NCBI GenBank assembly: GCA_964651325.1
Contig: CAZYXP010000070.1
Span: 1-15,499, forward strand
Source of the DNA: JADFOB01 sp964651325
GTDB taxonomy: Bacteria; Planctomycetota; Phycisphaerae; UBA1845
Direction of reading: 5' to 3'
DNA: 15,499 bases
The notes beneath the pieces are model-generated. The model searched no databases. It saw nothing but the letters and a program-made list of their open reading frames with translations, and had not been told where the DNA came from. Every line of letters starts with the position of its first letter. Position 1 is the first letter of the stretch. Below, one piece after another: positions 1 through 7,173 of this stretch. The position numbers were made by a program, and so were the translations under genes.

Positions 1-1250
1 CGCAAGAGCAAACCAAGCAGCGGCGCGAACATCAACATCAAGAGCATTCCATTTCCACACAGAGGCGTAAGCGGTGTCGAAATCGGTGTCGCATCTGGTG
101 GTTCGTCCGGTGCATCCGGCGAGCCGCTGTTGTCGGCGGGCTCACCCTCGCCTGCGCCTCCGGTAGACTGAGCGAGGGTGTATCGAATGCGCTTGATCGA
201 TCCGCTGAACAATTCGGTGTAGTAGAGGCTGCCGTCATTGCCGATGGCCAGGTCGATCGGACCGCCGTCTAGGTCCGCGAACACTTCGTGCCGGCTAACC
301 GCATCTCCCTCGAGCACCACGCGAAAGAGATGTTGCGAAACAAAGTCTAGGTGAAACAGGTTGCCGCGATACGACGCGGGATACTGTTCGGCGTCATAGT
401 ATACCAGGCCGGTTATCGCGGAGCCCTCATCGTGGTAAGCCAATAGAGGCGTACGGAATTCCCCCGCGTCGGCAAACGCCATGCCCTCGACAGTGGGCCA
501 CCCGCAGTTCTCACCCGCACGCACGTGGTTGATCTCTTCAAAACGAGCGTCGCCGCTCGAGCCCACGTCGGCCACAAACACGCTGCCGTCCGGAGCAAAG
601 CAGAATCGAAACGGATTGCGGAACCCCAGCGCATAAATGGCACGATGCGAACCGGTCGGCGTGACGAAGGGATTGGTCGAAGGCGTCGTGCCGTCCAGGT
701 TGATCCGGCAAAGTTTGCCGGCCAGCGTGCGCATATCCTGTCCGTTGTCCGACCTGCCGTTGTCACCGATGGAGAAATAAAGATGGCGATCCGGCCCGAC
801 GCGAAGGCAACCACCATTGTGGAAAGTTCCCGACGTGGGCAGATGATCGCGGATCACCGTAGGAAGCGTGCCCGTGTCACCGACCACGGTGTAACGAATG
901 ATTTGCTGCTCATCAAACGTGGCCGTCGCGAACAGATAGACGTGGCCGGTGTTCGCAAAACTCGGGCCGAGCGCCAATCCCAACAACCCGCTCTCGTCTT
1001 CGGCGAAGACGTCCAACCGCGCAAATGGGGGATCAACCGCGACTCCATCGCGGATCACGCGCACGGCGCCGCCTTTCTCGGCCACAAACCACCGACCGTC
1101 CGGGGCCTGCTCGATCGCCACCGGTTCATTCAATCCGCTCGCCACGGTTTCTATCGCAAACCCATCGGGCAGTTGCCGCCCCTGTGCAGCGGCACAACCT
1201 ACCAGCATGACCACGGCACCCAACCACCTGTACCCCCAGCCCAGCGACAC
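1..1250 (-). CDS. PQQ-dependent sugar dehydrogenase-like lipoprotein (GSDH family), 3' end cut by window edge
   Basis: An open frame of 416 codons runs off the left edge. Known family role: six-bladed beta-propeller dehydrogenases that oxidise sugars outside the cytoplasm with pyrroloquinoline quinone. Visible signs are TFHNGG with the likely catalytic His144, then VGPDRHLYFSIGDNG (151-165), LGFRNPFR (208-215), and DVG...FEEIN...ENCGWP (228-252). I chose GTG at 1250, 4 bases after the DUF1501 stop, because it gives MSLGWGYRWLGAVVMLVGC, a lipoprotein signal with Cys19. Cleavage by signal peptidase I after AAA (20-22) is also possible. After the propeller comes an acidic Pro/Ser-rich linker (about 364-396), then a Cys-Gly-Asn-Gly and hydrophobic C-terminal segment (398-416+), probably a membrane anchor or sorting signal. 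It is the last gene of the DUF1800-DUF1501 operon. The fold is clear; the substrate is unknown and PQQ binding is inferred. Confidence 0.88.
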   Translation of the reverse strand, partial: MSLGWGYRWLGAVVMLVGCAAAQGRQLPDGFAIETVASGLNEPVAIEQAPDGRWFVAEKGGAVRVIRDGVAVDPPFARLDVFAEDESGLLGLALGPSFANTGHVYLFATATFDEQQIIRYTVVGDTGTLPTVIRDHLPTSGTFHNGGCLRVGPDRHLYFSIGDNGRSDNGQDMRTLAGKLCRINLDGTTPSTNPFVTPTGSHRAIYALGFRNPFRFCFAPDGSVFVADVGSSGDARFEEINHVRAGENCGWPTVEGMAFADAGEFRTPLLAYHDEGSAITGLVYYDAEQYPASYRGNLFHLDFVSQHLFRVVLEGDAVSRHEVFADLDGGPIDLAIGNDGSLYYTELFSGSIKRIRYTLAQSTGGAGEGEPADNSGSPDAPDEPPDATPISTPLTPLCGNGMLLMLMFAPLLGLLL

Positions 1251-1254
1251 AGGC

Positions 1255-2460
1255 CTACGCAAAAAGGTTGGAGCCGATGTTTTCATCAAAGGTCTCGCCG
1301 TCAATCTGGAATACCGGGCGCGGATCAAAGCCAAGCCAATCGCGGATGCAGGAGCTGAAAACCGCTCGAAAGTCCACGTAGTACGGCAACGAATCTTCAT
1401 TGATGTCCGCGGTCGTCACGGCCTGCCCGTGCAGTCCGCCGTTGACGCTCGGCCCCGCCAGAATCATGTGGGCCCCCTGCCCGTGATCTGTTCCGGGGCT
1501 GCCGTTTTCCGCGTTGCGCCGCCCGAATTCCGTGTAGAAGCATATGCAGGTTCGCTGCCACAGTCCAAGCGCCTTGAGATCGTCCACGAACTGGGCGAAC
1601 TCGTCGTTGATCCTGGTAAACAGCGGGCCGTTGGCTTCATCTTGCGATCCGTGCGTATCGAATCCGCCGTAGCCGAGCTTGAGCACCTGAGTTTGAAGAT
1701 CGGCCGACGCGAGTTGAGCCGCTCGAAAGAATTCACCGCGTGCGTCCCCCCGCGATTCGAATCCCTCGGTGCGCGCGCGAAGATCCTGGCTGCGCGTGTC
1801 GATGCGGGCGTACGCATCGAGCACGGCCTGCTGCCGGTTGTTGCGACCGGCCTTAAGCCGCGCGAGGCGCCCGAACGCCTCTTGCGCGGCTCCCTGACCG
1901 GTTCGATCGGGATATCCGAAGCGCGTGGGGTCGCCGATCGCGCGCGTGTCCAACACGCCGAACGGTTGATCAAAATAGGTCTTGCTCAGTCGTTCATACC
2001 ATGGCGCCTTCGTGCCCGCCGACGATCCCAGGTTGCGCACGCCGAATTGAAAGACCTCTTGGCTCTCGAAATGCGATCCGTTGGCATCCGGATAGCCCAC
2101 CTGCTGAACGATCGCGAGCTGCTTTTGGTTGTACAGGTCGGAGAAGAAGGGGAACAGCGTGTTGATGCCGTATTCTGCATTGTCCCCAAGCGGCGTGACC
2201 CGGTCTTCACCCAGCGCCAGCACAGGCCGCTTGCTCTTGTAAGCGGCGTTCTTGTACGGGGCGAGAAAGCTCAGTACGTCGAAACCGCCGTTAAGCTGAC
2301 ACAACACGAGCAGATTGCCCGAACCGGCCGTCGATTGCCCATACGTCGATGCCACCGTGTGCAGGATCGGATCACAAAGGGCCAGCGCCCCCAGCCCCGC
2401 GCCCGCTTTGGACAAAAACCCACGACGCGTTAGCGCCCGCCACTCTTGACAATCCACCAT
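1255..2460 (-). CDS. DUF1501 family protein, Tat-exported
   Basis: A 401-residue DUF1501 protein, a family related in fold to sulfatases and alkaline phosphatases, with no established reaction. An N-terminal twin-arginine signal is visible (TRRGFLSKAGAGLGALAL from residue 11), so it is probably exported folded with a metal or cofactor. Core family motifs follow: LCQLNGGFDVLSF, GGFDTHGSQ, a YTEFGRRNAENGSPGTDHGQG stretch (read in two parts: YTEFGRRNAENG and SPGTDHGQG), and GGLHGQ. The frame could begin at GTG 2466, but ATG 2460 has GAAGGAG at 2468-2474 with 7-base spacing, so I prefer ATG. It sits 90 bases after the DUF1800 gene and 4 bases before the sugar dehydrogenase. DUF1501 and DUF1800 are commonly adjacent in planctomycetes and other environmental bacteria, which suggests a joint envelope or extracellular role. 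Family assignment is firm; function is unknown. Confidence 0.95.
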   Translation of the reverse strand: MVDCQEWRALTRRGFLSKAGAGLGALALCDPILHTVASTYGQSTAGSGNLLVLCQLNGGFDVLSFLAPYKNAAYKSKRPVLALGEDRVTPLGDNAEYGINTLFPFFSDLYNQKQLAIVQQVGYPDANGSHFESQEVFQFGVRNLGSSAGTKAPWYERLSKTYFDQPFGVLDTRAIGDPTRFGYPDRTGQGAAQEAFGRLARLKAGRNNRQQAVLDAYARIDTRSQDLRARTEGFESRGDARGEFFRAAQLASADLQTQVLKLGYGGFDTHGSQDEANGPLFTRINDEFAQFVDDLKALGLWQRTCICFYTEFGRRNAENGSPGTDHGQGAHMILAGPSVNGGLHGQAVTTADINEDSLPYYVDFRAVFSSCIRDWLGFDPRPVFQIDGETFDENIGSNLFA

Positions 2461-2550
2461 GGCCACACTCCTTCAATTCACCTAATCCCTGACGCTGCGC
2501 GTCGGCGCGCGTCGAAGTGATGCTTTGCACTGCAGTTCACCCGCACTCAG

Positions 2551-4098
2551 TCAGTTGCCCATGACCCGCTCGTCCATAGCCATCAGGCGAATCATTTCGA
2601 ACACGTGTCGCGGCTGCTGCTCCGGGTCCACCAGATGTAACGCTCGCCAGCCGTTTTGATCGAGCACCTCGACGTAGATGTCGTGTTCCTCGGGTGTCAG
2701 ATCCAAATGAAACACCGAGGCCATCGCATCCACCAAGCGATCCCGAATCTCGCGCTGATCCCATTCGGAGATCGGCGGCAATAGGTGCATCGGAATGCCC
2801 TCGGTTCGGTCCGGACCGAATTCCATGGTGCGTGACAACGCGTCGACCCGGCTGATAATCCACTGATCCTGTAGCCATGCCTCGTTCTCACCCCAACCTT
2901 CGACACCGGGCGGATTCATCAGATCCTGACCGGCGTTTCGAAGATCACGAACCAAACGATCCATCTGAGACCCTTGCGAATCCTCGCTGAAGATGTGCAT
3001 GTCCAGCGTTCGCGCGACGCCCACGATGTGCTCGACGGGCGTGCCGATCCGGCCATCCCGTGCCGTCTCTGAGAACAGCGCGCTGCTGGCTAGAATCCTC
3101 CGCACCAGTGGCGCAATCTGGAAATTCGACGCGACGAACCCGTCGGCCAATTCCGCGATCACGCCGTCCGAAGGCGCGTCATGGACGAAATACGAGAAGA
3201 GGTTTTTGGCAACGTAGCGAGCGGCTTCTCGCTGTTGCAGCGTCAGATCGATCATCGAAATGTAGTTGTAGTTGGCCGCGGTTGCGCGCGACGGAAACAC
3301 CGTCTTGAACGTTTCGTCATGGTTGAGCAGATCGAAAATCGGCCGAGCGTCCAGCTCGCTTTCGCGCAACAGCGTAATACCGGTAAACGCCCGCGCCCCT
3401 TCGCGGATATCCGCTTCCGTGTAGAGGACATCTCGCCCCAGCGTGAACAACTCCCAGAACTCTCTCGCAAAATTCTCGTTCGGGCTTTGCTTCGGGCTGT
3501 TGGCGCCGTCCAGCCAGATGAGCATGAGCGGATCAAGCGTCAGGTCTTCAAGAAACGTCCGGTAGTCGCCCAGCGCGTTGCGGCGTAGCATGTCCCAATG
3601 GAGAATAGCCAACCCGCGATCACGCCCGCCGAGCACACGCCGAGACGTTGCAAAGCGGTCGTGCCAAAACATCGCCATCTTTTCGCGCAGCGGATTTTTG
3701 CCGTCAATCATGTAGACCAGCCAGCGCTTGGGCATGTCATCCTCATACAACGCCGCCAGCGCCTCCACTGAGGCGTCTTCGGTCTGCTTGCGGAAGAGGT
3801 CGTCGATGGTCCCGCTTAGACCCCGCTCAACTGCCGCCGCGACCTGCTCGGGCGTCGCCCCAAAGGCCGCGCGACGGAGCAAATGGTAGGCTTCGTCAGA
3901 CGTGATGGCGTCCTTGTACGCTGCCACAGACTTGACGTTTCCAGCAAACTCGCCCGAGCCGTCGATAACGTTGGAGCCGAGAACGCCCCCACCAAAGATG
4001 CCCGATCCGCCATCCACACCGCCACCGCATCCTGTGACGCACACGATCACCATAACAAACGGGAAACACACACGCAGGAAAACGCTCGGCTTCACCAT
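2551..4098 (-). CDS. DUF1800 family lipoprotein
   Basis: A 515-residue DUF1800 protein, family function unknown. The N-terminus MVKPSVFLRVCFPFVMVIVC continues into VTGC, a lipobox with Cys24, followed by a Gly-rich linker (25-50). The DUF1800 body begins near SDEAYHLLRRAAFGATPEQ. Other family landmarks are MAMFWHDRFATS, NENFAREFWELFTLG, the repeated ARAFTG-type segment, and NPPGVEGWGENEAWL near the C-terminal third. ATG 4098 is preceded by GGGGAG about 7 bases upstream, which fixes the start. It is the first gene of a minus-strand operon with DUF1501 and the sugar dehydrogenase, reading away from the gene-free parS zone. It is probably anchored at the membrane on the outer side. No damage is visible and the length is usual for the family. 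Confidence 0.95.
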   Translation of the reverse strand: MVKPSVFLRVCFPFVMVIVCVTGCGGGVDGGSGIFGGGVLGSNVIDGSGEFAGNVKSVAAYKDAITSDEAYHLLRRAAFGATPEQVAAAVERGLSGTIDDLFRKQTEDASVEALAALYEDDMPKRWLVYMIDGKNPLREKMAMFWHDRFATSRRVLGGRDRGLAILHWDMLRRNALGDYRTFLEDLTLDPLMLIWLDGANSPKQSPNENFAREFWELFTLGRDVLYTEADIREGARAFTGITLLRESELDARPIFDLLNHDETFKTVFPSRATAANYNYISMIDLTLQQREAARYVAKNLFSYFVHDAPSDGVIAELADGFVASNFQIAPLVRRILASSALFSETARDGRIGTPVEHIVGVARTLDMHIFSEDSQGSQMDRLVRDLRNAGQDLMNPPGVEGWGENEAWLQDQWIISRVDALSRTMEFGPDRTEGIPMHLLPPISEWDQREIRDRLVDAMASVFHLDLTPEEHDIYVEVLDQNGWRALHLVDPEQQPRHVFEMIRLMAMDERVMGN

Positions 4099-5072
4099 GG
4101 CACGACTCCCCTCAAACCAAACGACCGGCTACATACTTCTCGCGATCGGTTCGCCCGCGCGCACCGACAGATGCATTTTGAATTCGTGCCGATCGGAACC
4201 CTATTGCTGATAGCGCACAGAAATGGGATGAGGCGCATGAGATCGCGGTCCCCGTGGCTGAGGCGCCAACCGGAAACTTCCGCCCATAAATGGCATGGTC
4301 GATCATGACTTACCGGCCCCCTCTCGCACCGCCCCAATGAAGAACATCGGGACAGTAAACATGTACGATTCAGCGCGACCGGAGTCAAAAAGCTCCTCCG
4401 GACAATTCCAAATCCCCCGCGATCGACCGATGCCACTGACATCGACGCAAACCCTCACTTGCGCGAACACATCATGTCCCCCACCACCAATTCCCAAGCA
4501 GCGACTACCCATCGCCGCCGACCGACCGATGCGACCTCTCAAACGCCGCTCATTCAAATAACTTCCCGCGCGTCCCATAACGCCCCCCCCCGCATCTCGC
4601 GCCCATGCCCTACAATGCCTCACTTTTGGCACTTCTAGTATCCCACGCCTTGGCGCAGACCCCCGGCATCGCCATGAAATAAACGCATCACTCCAAGCGC
4701 CCCGGTTTGGCGGCCGACATCTCAAGATTAATGGCCTTCCATGCTCCTCCTTGGGTTTCCACGTTTTCCCGATCTCCAACTTTTTGGCCACGTCGCGTTC
4801 CTGACGACCTGCGTCCCCGCATCTCAAGCCCCGCCGCGGCGCGCTCTCATTCGCGACCGTGCCCATCCGCAGGATCCAACGGCTCAAAAACCGCGATGGA
4901 ATCTTTCGAGATGGAAGTGCCCCTCCATACGCCGTGCATCCCCATCGGAATGCCCTGTCTCGCTTTCACACCAAGTCTTTCCGGCGCCAAAAAGTGCTCG
5001 GCAGGACAAAGCGACCGAAGCGACTCTCTCAACGCGAACTCGGCCCTTTCGAGGACCAGGTGCATTGAAAAC

Positions 5073-5088
5073 CGTTTCACGTGAAACA
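5073..5088. promoter_or_regulatory. parS site 1 (15/16 match)
   Basis: The sequence CGTTTCACGTGAAACA differs from the classic bacterial parS TGTTTCACGTGAAACA only in its first base. The inner 14 bases form a perfect palindrome (5074-5087). Known role: ParB binds this site, loads as a CTP clamp and spreads to form the partition complex. It is the outermost of three sites, about 710 bases upstream of parB. Confidence 0.9.
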
Positions 5089-5392
5089 GGTCGTAATCGT
5101 GCTCCAGGGACTCGTGAGATGCCCCATTCGTTGAATCTGTCAGGGAGCAACCCAATGGTCGGGCATCGACCGTCGATTCTTCGTCTGCCAACCGACAGAC
5201 CACCATCCAATCGCCCATCGCAATCGGACTCATTGAATCGTAAACCGTTTCAAATACATAGCTTAACAACACGCCACTCATAAGAACCAGCATACGCCCC
5301 AGATTGCCACGCCCGTCAACATAGTTAACTGGCGGCATCCAGGAATCACTCTCGCGAACCGGAAACCTCAGATCCTCTGGGATCGTCAAACG

Positions 5393-5408
5393 TGTTTCAC
5401 GTGAAACA
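5393..5408. promoter_or_regulatory. parS site 2 (perfect match)
   Basis: TGTTTCACGTGAAACA, identical to the Bacillus-type parS consensus, lies 320 bases from site 1 and 267 bases from site 3. The flanks CAAACG on the left and G on the right are shared with site 3, so 23 bases are identical between these two sites. It is not inside any credible gene. Confidence 0.95.
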
Positions 5409-5602
5409 GACTTGAATTGCGTACGCGTCCGGTACCCAACACGAGCTCTTGGCGATGCGAGGCCCGCTGGCACCAGAGGCGTGAGATTCCAAGAACCAAC
5501 GCCGGATGCGGGATTCGAATGTCGATGCGGGCCGGAATATGCCGGCTGCAGCGCCCTGCAACTGCGATCCGGCAAAAAACCAATCGACGTCCAGCGTTAC
5601 TG

Positions 5603-5619
5603 GTAGCGCACCTCGCTAC
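5603..5619. repeat. Small hairpin between parS sites 2 and 3
   Basis: GTAGCG (5603-5608), loop CACCT, CGCTAC (5614-5619): a perfect 6-bp stem followed by TTCTT. It could be a weak terminator or a structural element. No gene ends just before it, so its role is unknown and it may be chance. Confidence 0.3.
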
Positions 5620-5659
5620 TTCTTAAGGCAGGCTGGCCCAAGGTAGCTCGCAGCAAACG

Positions 5660-5675
5660 TGTTTCACGTGAAACA
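5660..5675. promoter_or_regulatory. parS site 3 (perfect match), next to the parB promoter
   Basis: TGTTTCACGTGAAACA, a full consensus match, lies 124 bases before the parB start codon and about 33 bases upstream of the candidate -35 box. This position would let bound or spreading ParB affect its own promoter; that is inference. Confidence 0.95.
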
Positions 5676-5708
5676 GCATTGATTCGATGAAGTTGGTCGC
5701 TCTTCGTC

Positions 5709-5736
5709 TTGACGATCGCCCACCATCGGGTTTAAC
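5709..5736 (+). promoter_or_regulatory. Candidate sigma70-type promoter for parB
   Basis: TTGACG (5709-5714) and TTTAAC (5731-5736) are separated by 16 bases. They match the -35 consensus at 5/6 and the -10 consensus at 4/6. The start of transcription would fall about 55 bases before the parB ATG. This is judged by eye only. Confidence 0.4.
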
Positions 5737-5798
5737 TTGGCATCCGTGCTTGAATCCGGGAAGAACGACCAAGAATACAACGTCTCAGGGATGAAACC

Positions 5799-6746
5799 AT
5801 GGCAAAACATGTCCGCAGGCTAGGAAGAGGTCTAGATTCGCTTGTTTCGCCGATTGCGCGGACGGAGGCCGCATTCGTCGAAGGTAAAGTACCGGAGTCC
5901 AGACAGGTGGCCGAGCCGAGCGAGGCCTCGGAACCAGCGCGGCCGGTCGCGACGATGATCGCGACTGCAGAGATCCGTAGCAACCCGTTTCAGCCGCGAA
6001 AAGACTTTGATCCGGAGGGAATCCGGTCCTTGGCCGATTCCATCAGGCGTTGCGGCCTTATTCAGCCGGTTTCGGTGCGGATGGTTGGCTCAACATACGA
6101 ATTGATCGCTGGCGAACGCCGATGGCGTGCCGCAGGGATGCTAGGGCTAGACGAAGTCCCGGCGATGATTCGCCAGGCCACCGACGCACAGATGCTGGAG
6201 ATGGCTCTTGTTGAGAACATCCAGCGCGAGGACCTGAACGCCGTGGATCGAGCGCTTGCCTATCAACAGTTCTGCGATTCGTTTGACCTCACCGCCGCTC
6301 AGGTGGCGGATCGAATGGGGGAGGATCGATCTACCGTGACCAATTACCTTCGTCTTCTGGACTTGGACGAGGCACTAAGAATGATGGTGGCGCGCGGCGA
6401 GCTGACCATGGGGCATGCTCGAAGCCTCCTCAGCGTGGCGGATACCGGGATTCGCCGGTCACTAGCGGATCGCGTCGCACGAGGCCAGCTATCCGTACGG
6501 GCTCTAGAGACGCTGGCCCGCGGCGAGCGGGAGTCCGGCGCGGCCGATACGGAGAGATCCGAGAGGATCGACCATGGCAAGGGAGTTCACTTGCGGGACC
6601 TGGCGCAACGCTTCGAACTATCTGTCAAGACGAAGGTTACAATCCAAGAAGGGAAGCGGAAGGGCAGCGGTCGCATTGTGATCGAGTATTTCTCGCTAGA
6701 GGATTTTGACCGCGTGGCGGGGCTTCTGGGCGTCGAATTGGAGTAG
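5799..6746 (+). CDS. parB: ParB chromosome-partitioning protein
   Basis: A 315-residue ParB/Spo0J family protein. ParB binds parS, uses CTP to close as a DNA clamp, and helps segregate origins and load condensin. The order is canonical: N-terminal RRLGRGLDSL (6-15), the ParA-interacting type of tail; NPFQPRKDF (62-70); GLIQPVSVR (86-94); GERRWRAA (105-112), the CTP-binding arginine box; ENIQRED (139-145); a helix-turn-helix around 163-187 (LTAAQVADRMG...STVTNYLRLL); and a C-terminal dimerisation segment (about 285-311) with a Lys/Arg-rich start. Length is usual for the family. AGGGA at 5787-5791 sits 7 bases before the ATG. Three parS sites lie within 730 bases upstream. No parA (Walker-type ATPase) precedes or follows it, although parA-parB is the usual order. 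A Glu/Ser/Ala-rich stretch at 27-50 is a likely disordered linker. Confidence 0.97.
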   Translation: MAKHVRRLGRGLDSLVSPIARTEAAFVEGKVPESRQVAEPSEASEPARPVATMIATAEIRSNPFQPRKDFDPEGIRSLADSIRRCGLIQPVSVRMVGSTYELIAGERRWRAAGMLGLDEVPAMIRQATDAQMLEMALVENIQREDLNAVDRALAYQQFCDSFDLTAAQVADRMGEDRSTVTNYLRLLDLDEALRMMVARGELTMGHARSLLSVADTGIRRSLADRVARGQLSVRALETLARGERESGAADTERSERIDHGKGVHLRDLAQRFELSVKTKVTIQEGKRKGSGRIVIEYFSLEDFDRVAGLLGVELE

Positions 6747-6917
6747 GGAGCGTTCGAATCGTCGCGGGCTGGCTTGCGGCTATGCTGTCGTGGTTCTGCA
6801 AGCTGGAGGCGGAGCGAACGGATCGCGGCGGCACAAGTTCGGACGCGCAACATCTTCCCAAAAGCCTGGCGTGCGATTACCGTGCTCGGATTCGCGGTTG
6901 CGAGCCCGAGCGCCGAG

Positions 6918-6939
6918 AAGTGCCAGTCTGATGGCACTT
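6918..6939 (+). terminator. Candidate hairpin terminator downstream of parB
   Basis: AAGTGCCA (6918-6925), loop GTCTGA, TGGCACTT (6932-6939): a perfect 8-bp stem followed by only a short T run (TTATA begins at 6939). It lies about 170 bases after the parB stop. Without a longer U tract, intrinsic termination is uncertain. Confidence 0.4.
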
Positions 6940-7004
6940 TATATCCGGCATAGAGTTTGCGCGATGATAGTGCATAGGGGCAACCGTAGTTTCCTGGTGA
7001 CCCG

Positions 7005-7027
7005 GCGGGCTGAAGCCCTGGGCTCGG
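7005..7027. repeat. REP-like palindromic repeat, copy 1
   Basis: Starts GCGGGCTGAAGCCC and ends GGCTCGG. It matches the copy at 10106-10128 at 21 of 23 bases. The core GGGCT-GA-AGCCC is self-complementary. I recall similar intergenic GGGCTGAAGCCC elements in planctomycete and related genomes; the genome-wide copy number here is not known. Confidence 0.6.
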
Positions 7028-7173
7028 CGACCCAAGATCGTCGCAGGATGGATTGAACAAGATACTCGGGGTCGCGGTCGTGGCGACTACTTCGCGGCGA
7101 TTGCAGTACCAAGTGCGTACACACGCCGCATGGACCCTGGGGCGTTTTCCTTTTTTTGGGATGGAGTCAACTG

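Larger units (their letters stand above)
4099..5798. other. 1.7 kb gene-free zone with parS cluster; possible origin-proximal region
   Basis: I find no convincing gene here. The open frames are poor in normal protein features, lack ribosome sites, and overlap the parS palindromes. The zone separates minus-strand genes on the left from parB on the right. In 4501-4680 I count 79 C and 32 G on the plus strand. From about 5041 the two are roughly equal, and downstream of parB noncoding DNA is G-rich. A run of nine C lies at 4583-4591. Between the first two parS sites, 5221-5280 is about 60% A+T, higher than its surroundings. An octamer GACCGATG occurs at 4425-4432 and 4524-4531. I found no consensus DnaA box (TTATNCACA) on either strand. 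The 5' part must also hold the DUF1800 promoter, which I cannot place. Confidence 0.6.
6747..7173. other. Intergenic region after parB
   Basis: No credible gene. It holds a candidate terminator hairpin (6918-6939) and one copy of a GGGCTGAAGCCC-type palindrome (7005-7027). The plus strand is G-rich: in 6781-6840 plus 6961-7020 I count 45 G and 29 C, opposite to the C-rich zone left of parB. The promoter of the following gene must lie here, but I cannot place it. Confidence 0.6.

Noticed and set aside
525..1358. 277-codon plus-strand open frame
   Set aside because: Antisense shadow of the sugar dehydrogenase, whose own frame is continuous from 1250 to the window edge.
949..2433. 494-codon plus-strand open frame
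   Set aside because: It lies antisense to the DUF1501 and sugar dehydrogenase genes, which carry clear family motifs. The frame is an artefact of high GC codon use, with Arg/Ala-rich composition and no motif.
2491..2503. GACGC-TGC-GCGTC hairpin between DUF1800 and DUF1501
   Set aside because: A 5-bp stem is expected by chance in GC-rich DNA and there is no T run on either side.
4303..4887. 194-codon minus-strand frame in the C-rich zone
   Set aside because: Gly/Arg/Trp-rich composition typical of noncoding skewed DNA, with no motif.
4960..4975. GCTTTCACA as a DnaA box
   Set aside because: Only 7 of 9 positions fit TTWTNCACA and no second copy lies nearby.
4847..5575. 242-codon minus-strand frame across two parS sites
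   Set aside because: No ribosome site or recognisable domain; it translates the parS palindromes (SVSRET, FHVKR). A real gene carrying two parS sites is possible but not supported.
6782..6931. 49-codon plus-strand frame after parB
   Set aside because: No ribosome site, no signal peptide and no conserved look; it ends inside the candidate hairpin.
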